Made by a program: the position numbers and the translations under genes. A stretch of 41,253 bases of DNA from Nioella ostreopsis (GTDB lineage Bacteria; Pseudomonadota; Alphaproteobacteria; Rhodobacterales; Rhodobacteraceae), in the NCBI RefSeq assembly GCF_004000255.1, contig NZ_RCIQ01000030.1, forward strand, positions 1 through 41,253. The letters run 5' to 3'. How positions within the stretch are numbered: position 1 is the stretch's first letter; each line of letters starts with the position of its first letter. The notes beneath the pieces are model-generated. The model was given only the letters and a program-made list of their open reading frames with translations, was not told the DNA's origin and ran no database searches. This document shows positions 32,543 through 41,221 of the stretch, in pieces.

Positions 32543-34048
32543 TCAGAGGTCTTCGCGTCCGACGGATTGCCCCTGCGCCTGCGCCGGACTTAGGCGCTGG
32601 AACGTCCCGCGTCCGAGGTAGACCCAGCTCATGCCCTCACTGGTGGCCAGGTAGTCGCGGGAATGGCCGCTGGTCAGTTCCGCCTGCGGATGGGCGGGCA
32701 GCACGACGGCTTTCATCAACCCGAGATAGAGCACGAAACCAAGCGGGAAGCCGATGATGAAAGCGTACTGGGAATACCAGGCTGCGATGCCACCAGCGAT
32801 GACCCAGGCCAGCAGCCCCGCGATGTTGAAGCCACCCGCGTAACGGAACTGGCCCTGCGGGTTGTAAAGCTCGGGCACGTTCAGCCGCCGCTTGCGCAGC
32901 ACGTAGTAGTCCGCGACCATGATGCCGCCAATGGCCGAAAGAAACGCCCCATAGTAGCCTAGGAAGACAAAGAGGTTGTTCAGAATCTCCCATGGGAAGC
33001 ACAGCGTGCCCGCGATCCCGGCGAGCGCCACGCCGGTCTTGTAGTTGATGACCCGAGGCGCGAGGTTGATGAAGGTCAGCGCCGAGGGGATCAGGTTGGC
33101 GGAGTTGTTGGTGGACCACTGCGCCAGTACCACCAGCGCCAGCAGTACGACCAGGGCCAGTCCCTCGCCCTCGCCCTGAATCACCTCGATCGGGTTCCAG
33201 TTGCCGGTGGCGATGAAGGAAACGGCCCCAAGACCCGCGATCAGCGCCTGCGTCACCGGCAGGGCGACAAGCTGCGCGAGGAAGACGTTGCGGTTGCGAT
33301 CCACGAAGCCGCTGGCCCCGGCGCGCGTTTTGACGAAACGGGTGAGGTTGGGAATGTCGATGGCTAGCGTCGACCAGAACCCCATGTTGGCTATGAAAAG
33401 CACCAGCAGCGACATCTCGCCCGAGCCTTCGAAGGTCCAGATGTTGATGCCGTTGGTCTCGGCCACGCCTTCAAGCGTGAAATACATCCAGATCGAGATG
33501 CCGATGATCGCGGGCGCCGCCAACGAGGCAAGACGCTCGACTGATTTGATGCCCATGGCCGTGTTCAGCACCTGCACAAGCCCGAAGAGCACGTACCAGA
33601 TCACCCAGTTGTCGAAGCCGAGGAAATATTCCCCAATCCCGTTCAGCGCCAACGCTCCGAGGTAGGTCTGGATGCCGAACCACATCGCCGCAACCAGCCC
33701 GCGCGACATCGCGGGTAGATGCGTGCCGTGAATGCCGAAAGGCGCGCGCAGGTAGACGGCGAAGGACAGACCGTGTTCGGTGCCGATATCGGCAGTCAGC
33801 ACCATGAAGGCACCGATGACCACGTTCGCCAGCATGATCACCAGGATCACGGTGGACAGCGGCATGCCTCCGTCGATGCCCGCAGCCCCAAGTGAATAAG
33901 TCGCGATGATGACCGCGATGCCGACCCAGATCCAGGCATAGCCGATCAGGCCGATGGGCCTTTGTTCCAGAAGCGTGGGCAGGATGGATTCCTCCAACAA
34001 CCCCGTGCGTTCATGCTCCGCTTCGCGGATTTGCTCTGTCATCGTCAT
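32543..34048 (-). CDS. NCS1-family nucleobase/hydantoin-type transporter
   Basis: A 501-residue polytopic permease with about 12 hydrophobic segments. The family's landmarks are RPIGLIGYAWIWVGIAVI, LRAPFGIHGTHLPAMSRG, AMWFGIQTYLGALAL, the STNNSANLIPSALTF segment and VADYYVLRKRRLNVPELY. NCS1 carriers take up cytosine, uracil, allantoin, hydantoins and similar compounds with Na+ or H+. Its location at the end of a hydantoinase operon argues for a hydantoin substrate such as N-methylhydantoin. Its start overlaps the upstream regulator stop by 4 nt (ATGA). Confidence 0.92.
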   Translation of the reverse strand: MTMTEQIREAEHERTGLLEESILPTLLEQRPIGLIGYAWIWVGIAVIIATYSLGAAGIDGGMPLSTVILVIMLANVVIGAFMVLTADIGTEHGLSFAVYLRAPFGIHGTHLPAMSRGLVAAMWFGIQTYLGALALNGIGEYFLGFDNWVIWYVLFGLVQVLNTAMGIKSVERLASLAAPAIIGISIWMYFTLEGVAETNGINIWTFEGSGEMSLLVLFIANMGFWSTLAIDIPNLTRFVKTRAGASGFVDRNRNVFLAQLVALPVTQALIAGLGAVSFIATGNWNPIEVIQGEGEGLALVVLLALVVLAQWSTNNSANLIPSALTFINLAPRVINYKTGVALAGIAGTLCFPWEILNNLFVFLGYYGAFLSAIGGIMVADYYVLRKRRLNVPELYNPQGQFRYAGGFNIAGLLAWVIAGGIAAWYSQYAFIIGFPLGFVLYLGLMKAVVLPAHPQAELTSGHSRDYLATSEGMSWVYLGRGTFQRLSPAQAQGQSVGREDL

Positions 34049-35097
34049 GTGTGATTGTCCCTGTTGTGTGTCATGTTGAACATTTCGGCACCCCCTATTT
34101 TCGAGGGGGTCGCCCCGAACCGCTCACGGAAGCATCTGGAAAAATGCGGCAGCGAGACGAACCCGGCCGCCATGGCGGCGCCCATGGGTGAGATGTTGGT
34201 TTCCACCAGCAGGCGGTGGCCGTAGTCCAGCCGAAGCTGCCGGTAATACCTGGCGGGCGTCATGGCGAAGGCACGGTTGAACAGCCGCTCCAACTGACGC
34301 CGGGAACAGCCGACCTCCCCTGCGATGGCGTCGAGGTTCATGCCGGTTTCAAGATTGGCCTGCATGATCTCGATGGCCCGCACCAGCTTGGGGTTGCGGC
34401 TGCCCGCCATGAAGGCGATCGAGCTTCGCTGGTCGGTGCTCTGGCGTCGGGGGGCGCCATGCAGGCACATATCCCCGACAACTGCCGCGAAGCCCGGCCC
34501 ATAGTCGCCCGCGATGCGGGCCAACATCATGTCGGTGGCCGCCTGCCCGCCGCCGCAGGTCATCACCCTGCCGTCGATTTCATAGATGCGCGAGCTGCTC
34601 GTCAGGTCGGGGAACAGCTCGTGAAAGCTGTCCCGGTTCTCCCAGTGGAGGGTGAAGCGCTTGCCGTCCAGCAGGCCGAGACGCGCCAGGGTGAAGGCCC
34701 CCGAACAGATCGCCCCGAGAGAGCCGCCCGATCGCAAGGCCCCGCGCAGGGCCCGCATCACGCCCGGCGAGGCCGCCTCCTGCGGTTCGGTACCAGAGCA
34801 GATGACTATCTCGGGGCGGGGCGGCAGATGATCGAGCCCCAGATGACGGGCCAGCTTCATATCACAGGAGCTTTCCGCCGCCTCCCCTTCGGCCACGATG
34901 TGCCAGCGGTAAAGCTCCTTGCGGGACAGCTGGTTGGCGATCCGAAGGGGGGCGATGGCGCTGCTAAGCGCCAGCATGGTGAAGCGCGGTAGGATTAGGA
35001 AGTGGATGTCTTGGGGGGGGCGGGTCTCCGGCACCTCGAAGAAGGCGGCGCCACGGGGAACGAAGCAGCGCCTGGATATGCGGTCCACAAAGCTCAT
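34045..35097 (-). CDS. GlxA-type AraC-family transcriptional regulator
   Basis: A 350-residue regulator with an N-terminal DJ-1/PfpI-like effector domain (about residues 30-200, including ICSGTEPQEAASPGV and GAICSGAFTLARLGLLDG) and a C-terminal AraC helix-turn-helix pair (about 240-335, MNLDAIAGEVGCSRRQLERL and FGATPSKI). Known relatives (GbdR, SouR, CdhR) control betaine, sarcosine and carnitine catabolism. It is located inside the operon between hyuB (23-nt gap) and the transporter. A sarcosine-related effector is inferred from the predicted pathway product. Confidence 0.93.
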   Translation of the reverse strand: MSFVDRISRRCFVPRGAAFFEVPETRPPQDIHFLILPRFTMLALSSAIAPLRIANQLSRKELYRWHIVAEGEAAESSCDMKLARHLGLDHLPPRPEIVICSGTEPQEAASPGVMRALRGALRSGGSLGAICSGAFTLARLGLLDGKRFTLHWENRDSFHELFPDLTSSSRIYEIDGRVMTCGGGQAATDMMLARIAGDYGPGFAAVVGDMCLHGAPRRQSTDQRSSIAFMAGSRNPKLVRAIEIMQANLETGMNLDAIAGEVGCSRRQLERLFNRAFAMTPARYYRQLRLDYGHRLLVETNISPMGAAMAAGFVSLPHFSRCFRERFGATPSKIGGAEMFNMTHNRDNHT

Positions 35098-35120
35098 GTC
35101 CCAGCCTCCCCCCCCGCGCC

Positions 35121-36899
35121 TTACAGCCTGGCCTCGATGACCTTGCGCCGCGCTTCCGTCGCGACGAGATCCACCGTTTCGGCGTCGAGATCGAGTACCA
35201 CCCCGTAGACATCGCGGGCCCGCTCCGGCGAACAGAATCCGTCGAGCACATCGTCCAGCACCTTGTGCGGATCGCGCTCCAGCGGGCTGCCGTAGCCGCC
35301 GCCGCAGGGGCTGTAGTAGACCATCACATCATCCTTGCGGACGTCCTCGCCATGGAATTTCGAATGCATCTGGCGCGGCGGTTCGGCAGTGGCGGCATTG
35401 TAGATCTCGCACTTGCCGGCAGCGCCCTCCGTGCCGCCGAAGACCCCCCAGGGCACATTGGTGTGGCGTTCGCTTTCATGGGTGATGATCCCGTCGGTCA
35501 GCATCCGCTGCGCCTTGACCACGCCGATCCCGCCCCGATATTTGCCCGCGCCGGGGCTGACGTCGTCGCGCAACTCGTAGCGTTCGCAGATCATCGGAAT
35601 GTGCATCGCCAGGTCTTCCAGCGGGTTGTTGCGGGTGTTAGCCATCAGGTTGTCGATGGCGTCGGGCCCATCAGAGCCTGGGCGCCCTCCATAGGCGCCC
35701 TCGTTCACCTCCAGGAACACCCAGTAATCACCGCTGTCGCGCACCCCCGCATAGGAGGCGAAGGAAATACTGGCCGAGGACCCGGCGATGATTTCCTCGG
35801 GCAGGACCGGGGCCATGGCCTTCAGGATCAGGTCGATCATGAAGTTGCACTGGGTGAAGCGCGCCTCGGCTGATGCCGGGGCGATCGGGTTGAAGATAGT
35901 GCCTTCGGGCGCGATCACGCTGATCGGGCGGAAGGATCCCTGGTTCGACGGCACCCGCGTGTCAGAGGTGGCCGTATCGAGCAGGAGCTTGCGGAAGGCA
36001 GCAAAGGCTGCGACCTTCGTCGAGCCCTCGAAGGGCACGTTATAGGCCGTGGGCGTCTGCGGGGCCGATCCTGTCAGGTCGACCTCGATCCGATCACCGA
36101 CCACGCGCACGCAGACTTTCACTGGCAGGGTCTGGCCTCGGTTGCGCCCGTCATCGTCCAGCCAGCCTTCGGCCCGGTATTCGCCGTCGGGAATGGCCGC
36201 GATGCGCTGGCGCAGCATCCGTTCGGAATAGTCCATCAGCTGGTTGCAGGCGTCGAAGACAAGCTCCTTGCCGTAGCGGTCCAGCAATTCCTGGAAGCGC
36301 TTGACGCCAAGCCGGGCCGAGGCGATCTGCGCCTCGATGTCATCGACCAGCTGCCGCGCGGCTCGCGAGTTGTTGCGGATGAAGTTCCACATTGTCTGGT
36401 TGCGCTGACCCTTGCGGTAAAGCTTGGTGCCCGCAAACAACATCCCCTCGGCATAGACGTCCGGCACGTCGATGATCAGCCCCGGCGTTGCGGCCCCGAT
36501 GTCGATGTGATGCGCGGTGTTGCCTGCGAAGGCGACCAGCTCGCCCTTGTGAAAGATCGGGATCACGATGGCGAGGTCAGGCGTGTGCGAGGCCCCGCGA
36601 TAGGGATGGTTGTGGACGACCACGTCGCCCTCATACCACTCACCGTCATCGAGCGTGTCCTCGATGCCCTGAAGGTAGCCGGGGATCGACCCGATATGCA
36701 TGGGCGTAGATTCCGACTCACAGAGCGTGTTGAAATCGAGATCGAAGAGCCCTGCCCCCAGATCCTCGGATTCCCGGATGATCGAGGAAAAGGACATGCG
36801 AAACAGCACATGGGCCATTTCCTCGGCGATGGTCTCGATGGAGCCGCGGATCACTTGAAGCGTGATCGGGTCGATGGTGCTTTTTGCCTGGATGTTCAT
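35121..36899 (-). CDS. hyuB: HyuB, hydantoinase B/N-methylhydantoinase subunit beta
   Basis: A 592-residue protein of the hydantoinase B/oxoprolinase family, the partner of HyuA in ATP-dependent ring opening of hydantoins or 5-oxoproline-like lactams. MSFSSIIRESEDLGAGLFD, EGDVVVHNHPYRGASHTPD, AGNTAHHIDIGAATPG and DVSPGAGKYRGGIGVV are family-typical, and the C-terminal YYSPCGGGYGSPLERDP is conserved. GGGAGGACAG precedes the ATG, 14 nt after the hyuA stop. Which ring compound is used cannot be read from this sequence alone. Confidence 0.95.
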   Translation of the reverse strand: MNIQAKSTIDPITLQVIRGSIETIAEEMAHVLFRMSFSSIIRESEDLGAGLFDLDFNTLCESESTPMHIGSIPGYLQGIEDTLDDGEWYEGDVVVHNHPYRGASHTPDLAIVIPIFHKGELVAFAGNTAHHIDIGAATPGLIIDVPDVYAEGMLFAGTKLYRKGQRNQTMWNFIRNNSRAARQLVDDIEAQIASARLGVKRFQELLDRYGKELVFDACNQLMDYSERMLRQRIAAIPDGEYRAEGWLDDDGRNRGQTLPVKVCVRVVGDRIEVDLTGSAPQTPTAYNVPFEGSTKVAAFAAFRKLLLDTATSDTRVPSNQGSFRPISVIAPEGTIFNPIAPASAEARFTQCNFMIDLILKAMAPVLPEEIIAGSSASISFASYAGVRDSGDYWVFLEVNEGAYGGRPGSDGPDAIDNLMANTRNNPLEDLAMHIPMICERYELRDDVSPGAGKYRGGIGVVKAQRMLTDGIITHESERHTNVPWGVFGGTEGAAGKCEIYNAATAEPPRQMHSKFHGEDVRKDDVMVYYSPCGGGYGSPLERDPHKVLDDVLDGFCSPERARDVYGVVLDLDAETVDLVATEARRKVIEARL

Positions 36900-36913
36900 G
36901 GTGCTGTCCTCCC

Positions 36914-38986
36914 TCAGGCCTTGCTCAGCCGAAGGCTGCCGTAATCCTGAACCTCGGCGGTGTAGCCGGGCGGCAGGAGCGTGGTGGAATTGTGCTGGAT
37001 CAGGATCGCCGGGCCTTCGACACGCGCGCCTGCGCCCAGTTTCCCGCGATCCAATCGGGGGGTCACATGGGTCGAGCCGTCATCGAACACGGTTTCGCGG
37101 TCGTAGAGGAAGGCATCGGCCACATCCGTGGGGCCCGCCTTCGCCAGCGGGGTCAGTTCAAGGTGACGCGCCGCGGCCGACGCGATGACGCGCACGTTGT
37201 AAAGCTCGACAAGGCTGTCATCGAAGGAATAGCCGTAGTCCGCCTTATGCTGCGCGTGGAAGGCGGCGATCACCTCGGCCTTGCTGTCGACCGAAAGGCC
37301 GCCCTCGGGCATCGGCACCCGCAGTTCGAACCCCTGCCCGTGATAGCGCACCTCGGCGATCACCTCGAAGGCCTGGTTCGCGGCATCGATCCCGTCATTG
37401 TCGAGATCGGCCCGGCCCATGGCCACAAGATCGCGCACCGTTGCGTTGACCCGGGCGATGGCCTCTTCCCCGGCGTGGAAGAGGTTGGTGATGACGGACC
37501 GCGTGTGTTCGTATTGCAGGTCGGTGCCCAGAAGCCCCATCGCCGCCGTGATCCCCGGCGCGATCGGCACCAGCACATCTCGCGCCGACACCAGCTCGGC
37601 CAGTGCCACCCCGTGGAAGGGCCCTGCCCCGCCGAAGGGCATGAGGGAAAACTCACGTGGGTCGTAGCCACGCGCAACGGAGTTCGAGCGGATCGTCAGC
37701 GCCATGTTGTTGTTGACGATCCTGATGATCCCGAGCGCCGCCTCGGTCACGCTGAGACCAAGGGGGTCGGCGATCTTTTCCTTGATCGCCTTATGCGACA
37801 GGGACGGATCCAGAGGCAGGTCGCCGCCGAGGAACTTGTCGGCGTCCATACGGCCGAGCACCACCTGCGCGTCGGTCACCGTAGGTTCCGTTCCGCCGCG
37901 ATTGTAGCAGGCTGGCCCCGGTTCCGACCCCGCGGAACGCGGACCGACGTTGAAGCCGCCCGCCTCGTCGAGATAGGCGATGGATCCGCCCCCTGCCCCG
38001 ATGGTTTCAAGGTCGATCATCGGCGCCATGACGGCATGGCCCGACACCACTGTGTCGCGTGGGTTCTTGATGCGCAGCTGCCCACCCGCGATGGTCGAGA
38101 TGTCAGCCGAGGTGCCGCCGATATCGACGGTGAGGATATTGTCTGTCCCGGCAAGGCGGGCCTCGGAGAGCGCGCCCAGTACTCCACCCGCCGGGCCACT
38201 CATCAGGATGTTGACGGGCTTGCGGGCGCAGCCTTCGACGGTAGAGATGCCGCCATTGGACTGGATCACGCGCAGCTTGGCTGGAATGCCACCGGTGCGC
38301 ACCTTGTCTTCGAGGTTGCGCAGGTACCAGGCCGATTTCGGCCCGACAAAGGCGTTCATGGCCACGGTAGAGAAGCGCTCGTATTCGCGGATGACGTTGG
38401 CCACTTCGGACGAGATCGAGACATAGGCGTCAGGGATTTCCTCCAGCACGATGTCGCGGGCGCGCTTTTCATGCGTGTCGTTGAGGAAGGAGAACATGAA
38501 GCCGATACAGACGGCCTTGATTCCGCGCTTGCGGAAAAGCGCACAGGCCTCGCGCACGGCGTCTTCATCCAGGGCCACCTCGACCGCACCGGTCGGCGGC
38601 AGGATGCGTTCGGCAATCGCGATCCGGTTGCGCCGCTTGACCAGCGGGCGGTTCTGCCACGGCACCTCGAAATGCAGTGAAAAGTTATGAGGGCGTTTGT
38701 GGCGCCCGATATGCAGGATGTCGCGGAACCCCTTGGTGGTCAGCATGCCCACATCGGCGCCGTTGTGCTCGATCGTGATGTTGGTTGCGACCGTGGTGCC
38801 GTGGTTGATGACCTCGATCGCGGTCTTGTCGATCCCGGCCAGATCGCAGATCTGGTGGATGCCTTCCACCACCCCGATGGACTGATCCTTGAGGGTGCTT
38901 GGCACCTTGTGAAAGAATGTGCCCTTTTCGCATTCGAGCACGAGGTCGGTATTCGTGCCGCCCACATCAACGCCGATACGCGCCAT
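36914..38986 (-). CDS. hyuA: HyuA, hydantoinase A/N-methylhydantoinase subunit alpha (ATP-dependent)
   Basis: A 690-residue ASKHA-fold ATPase subunit of the hydantoinase/oxoprolinase family. The phosphate-binding MARIGVDVGGTNTDLVLE opens it; INHGTTVATNITIEHNGA, SNGGISTVEGCARKPVNILM and LTVDIGGTSADISTI continue the nucleotide site; DPREFSLMPFGGAGPFHG lies near the C-terminal part. In Pseudomonas N-methylhydantoin amidohydrolase this subunit type couples ATP hydrolysis to ring opening. GGAGAACAACA precedes the ATG. It follows the amidohydrolase gene by 65 nt and precedes hyuB by 14 nt. Confidence 0.95.
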   Translation of the reverse strand: MARIGVDVGGTNTDLVLECEKGTFFHKVPSTLKDQSIGVVEGIHQICDLAGIDKTAIEVINHGTTVATNITIEHNGADVGMLTTKGFRDILHIGRHKRPHNFSLHFEVPWQNRPLVKRRNRIAIAERILPPTGAVEVALDEDAVREACALFRKRGIKAVCIGFMFSFLNDTHEKRARDIVLEEIPDAYVSISSEVANVIREYERFSTVAMNAFVGPKSAWYLRNLEDKVRTGGIPAKLRVIQSNGGISTVEGCARKPVNILMSGPAGGVLGALSEARLAGTDNILTVDIGGTSADISTIAGGQLRIKNPRDTVVSGHAVMAPMIDLETIGAGGGSIAYLDEAGGFNVGPRSAGSEPGPACYNRGGTEPTVTDAQVVLGRMDADKFLGGDLPLDPSLSHKAIKEKIADPLGLSVTEAALGIIRIVNNNMALTIRSNSVARGYDPREFSLMPFGGAGPFHGVALAELVSARDVLVPIAPGITAAMGLLGTDLQYEHTRSVITNLFHAGEEAIARVNATVRDLVAMGRADLDNDGIDAANQAFEVIAEVRYHGQGFELRVPMPEGGLSVDSKAEVIAAFHAQHKADYGYSFDDSLVELYNVRVIASAAARHLELTPLAKAGPTDVADAFLYDRETVFDDGSTHVTPRLDRGKLGAGARVEGPAILIQHNSTTLLPPGYTAEVQDYGSLRLSKA

Positions 38987-39051
38987 TGTTGTTCTCCAAT
39001 TTCTCCCTGGTCCACCGGGGCGCGCATCGCCCCGGTGGTTGGTGTTTCAGA

Positions 39052-39759
39052 TCAATCTTTGTTGACGGTGTTCAGGTATTCGACGCAGGTATCGACAGTT
39101 TCGACATCGCCGAACTTGGCGTCGATATCGAAGAGGTTCCAGGCCACTGCGCCTGGCACACGGTCCCCGATGCATTCCTTGACAGCAATGGTGCGGAAGC
39201 CGTCGGCGATGCCGTCGCAGATCGTCTGGCGCACGCAGGCACAGGCGGTGACGCCCGTCACTAGGATCGTGTCGACACCATTGGCGCGCAGGATGCCGCC
39301 AAGCTCTGTACCGTGGAAGGAACTGGCCCGTTTCTTGAGCAGCGTGTATTCGCCGTCAGCTGGCGCGATGCGACTGTCGATGGCCCAAAGCTCTTTGTCG
39401 GCCAGGTCGACCACGTCCACCGGGATCTTGTTGTGCCACAGACCCATATCGGTGAAGGGCGCGTTGCGGTCGGTGATCTCGTAGGCGGTCGTGACGTGGA
39501 TCACCGGGTGGCCATTGGCGCGGCAGGCTTCTAGAAGGCGCTGCATGCCCGGGATGATCTCGTTGTCCATCTTCTCCTGGTCGCAGGTGAAGGGGTTGCC
39601 GGGGCGCGTCCAGGCATTGGCGAGGTCCACGCTGACCACGGCCGGCTTCTTGCCGAACCCGACCCGACGCTGGAAGCCGCGCTGCTTGTACAGCTCGGAC
39701 GCGGCCTCGAACGCTTGCGTCAGTGACTGGTCGAGTGCTGCAAGATCTACATTGCTCAT
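39052..39759 (-). CDS. Cysteine hydrolase, N-carbamoylsarcosine amidohydrolase-like (isochorismatase family)
   Basis: A 235-residue isochorismatase-fold hydrolase. The catalytic triad is readable as Asp45 (VVSVDLANAWTRPGNPF), Lys143 (LLKKRASSFHGT) and Cys175 (GVTACACVRQT). The N-terminal helix before the fold and NPFTCDQEKMDNEIIPG recall N-carbamoylsarcosine amidohydrolase, which releases sarcosine, CO2 and NH3. Its place as the first gene upstream of hyuAB fits that step exactly. I start it at 39759, where AAGGAA lies upstream. It may alternatively hydrolyse another N-carbamoyl amino acid. Confidence 0.88.
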   Translation of the reverse strand: MSNVDLAALDQSLTQAFEAASELYKQRGFQRRVGFGKKPAVVSVDLANAWTRPGNPFTCDQEKMDNEIIPGMQRLLEACRANGHPVIHVTTAYEITDRNAPFTDMGLWHNKIPVDVVDLADKELWAIDSRIAPADGEYTLLKKRASSFHGTELGGILRANGVDTILVTGVTACACVRQTICDGIADGFRTIAVKECIGDRVPGAVAWNLFDIDAKFGDVETVDTCVEYLNTVNKD

Positions 39760-39890
39760 CTTCTTGTTCCTTTGATGTCTCAATCTGGTATCCGCCCCGG
39801 CTGAGCCTTTTGTTTTCGGGAGAAATCAGGCGCACGACGGATGTCCCGACGCCAAGGTCACCCGCTGTAGATCGATAAACAATCGCCGTA

Positions 39891-39932
39891 TTTGCATTTA
39901 TTATGGACTCTTTTGCATCAATCCGGCATCAA
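39891..39932. promoter_or_regulatory. Phased GCAT repeats in the LysR/amidohydrolase intergenic region
   Basis: The 211-base gap between the divergent genes is AT-rich. GCATCAA occurs at 39915 and 39926 (11 bp apart) and TTTGCAT at 39891 and 39912 (21 bp apart), i.e. one and two helical turns. This is suitable for a LysR- or AraC-type dimer acting on both promoters. A CATAAT-like -10 on the minus strand lies within it. The assignment is by position only. Confidence 0.4.
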
Positions 39933-39970
39933 CGCTTATCCAACAGAAAACTAAGGGGGATTCCCGCCTC

Positions 39971-40873
39971 ATGAGCGCCCAACCGCAAACGCGCGATCTC
40001 GAAGCCTTCAACGCGGTGGCTGTAGAGCTCAGTTTTCGTAGGGCGGCGGAGCGGCTGGGCATCGATCAAAGCGCGCTTAGCCGCCGAATCCGCGCGCTGG
40101 AAGAGCAGCTCGGCTATCAGCTCATACGGCGCACCACCCGCGAGGTGTCGCTGACGGCGGCAGGCGAGGTCTTTTACGAACGCACCCGCATGATCACCGC
40201 CGAACTGGCAACTGCGGTCAAGGCCGGTCGCATCGCGGCCGACGGCAAGAAGGGGGCCCTTCGGATTGGCTACATGTCCTTCGCGGCCATCGACCTGATG
40301 CCCTCGATCGTTCGCGAATTCACCCGCCGCTATCCCGATATCGAGCTGGAACTGAAGTACATGCGCACTCAGGGCCAGAAGATCGAGCTGTCGCGCAACA
40401 CGATCGACCTGGGCTTCATGCTGGGTCCCTTCAGGCACCCCCAGTTCGAGACCCGCCAGATTGGCGAGGAGCGGCTTGCCGCCATCCTTCCGGTCAACCA
40501 CCGCCTGTCGACGCGCAGCCATGTGACCCTGGCCGAGCTTGCGTCCTACCCGATGGTTCTGGGCAGCATGGCGGAATGGGACTTCTTCCGCTGGTTCATC
40601 GAGGACGTGTTTTCGCGCGCCGGGCACCAGATCGACATTCGCTTCGAGGCCTCGAACGCGCTTGGCATTCTTGGACTGGTCGGTTCGGGCCTTGGCGTGT
40701 CGGTCTACGCCGAAGGTATCGCGCGGTTCCAGCCACGGACGATCGTGACCAAACCCATCGCGGATTGCGATGCCTCGATCAGCACGCTTCTGTGCTGGAA
40801 CAGGGCCTATGCCACGCCTGCGCTGCGCAACTTCGTCGAGATTGCCGAGGCCTTTGGCCAGACCACCGGCTGA
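39971..40873 (+). CDS. LysR-family transcriptional regulator
   Basis: A 300-residue regulator with the LysR winged helix (LEAFNAVAVELSFRRAAERL, LGIDQSALSRRIRALEEQLG) and a periplasmic-binding-like effector domain starting at LRIGYMSFAAIDLMP. AAGGGGGA precedes the ATG. It is divergent from the amidohydrolase-hyuAB operon, the usual geometry for a LysR activator of a catabolic operon. The effector may be the imported hydantoin or a degradation product. Confidence 0.93.
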   Translation: MSAQPQTRDLEAFNAVAVELSFRRAAERLGIDQSALSRRIRALEEQLGYQLIRRTTREVSLTAAGEVFYERTRMITAELATAVKAGRIAADGKKGALRIGYMSFAAIDLMPSIVREFTRRYPDIELELKYMRTQGQKIELSRNTIDLGFMLGPFRHPQFETRQIGEERLAAILPVNHRLSTRSHVTLAELASYPMVLGSMAEWDFFRWFIEDVFSRAGHQIDIRFEASNALGILGLVGSGLGVSVYAEGIARFQPRTIVTKPIADCDASISTLLCWNRAYATPALRNFVEIAEAFGQTTG

Positions 40874-40964
40874 TCCGCTTCTGGCCGCCGAGATGTCATC
40901 GCAAGTCGCAACCAATTGCACAATTGCAGAGTCCTGATAACGCAACACATCGGAGAAGGGACCG

Positions 40965-41099
40965 ATGCCCAACAAGCTCGGCTCTCTCGGCCTCATTGCA
41001 AGCTCTGCCTCTTTCCTGGCGCTCTCGAAAGCTCAAAGGCGCCCAGCGCCATTGGTTCGAGGTCGATCCTTAGGGAACCAGAAAAGGCGCCGGACGTGA
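40965..41099 (+). CDS. Short frame with strong ribosome site and signal-like start; possible gene remnant
   Basis: GGAGAAGGGACCG stands before an ATG that encodes 44 residues, starting MPNKLGSLGLIASSASFLAL, which resembles a signal peptide, and continuing in a basic arginine-rich tail before a stop. The upstream AATTGCAC/AATTGCAG direct repeat suggests a control region. This looks like the first exported residues of a gene whose remainder is lost or frameshifted, but no downstream frame is recognisable, so it may equally be chance. Confidence 0.25.
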   Translation: MPNKLGSLGLIASSASFLALSKAQRRPAPLVRGRSLGNQKRRRT

Positions 41100-41160
41100 T
41101 CTGGCACCAACTGGAAGGCGACAGCATATACTCAAAGGGCAGAGAGGCCGCTCTTCAGCC

Positions 41161-41191
41161 CCGGGCATGAATTCGAGCATGTCATGCCCGG
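41161..41191. repeat. 10-bp inverted repeat near right edge
   Basis: CCGGGCATGA (41161-41170) is the exact complement of TCATGCCCGG (41182-41191), with an 11-nt loop. No T run follows on either strand, so it is a weak terminator candidate for genes converging from both sides (the remnant at 40965 and the gene tail at 41222). Confidence 0.5.
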
Positions 41192-41221
41192 TCATCATCG
41201 TCACCCGAACCATCTCAGGCC

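Noticed and set aside
36884-38680. 598-codon rightward frame antisense to hyuA
   Set aside because: Shadow frame; HyuA motifs are clear on the other strand.
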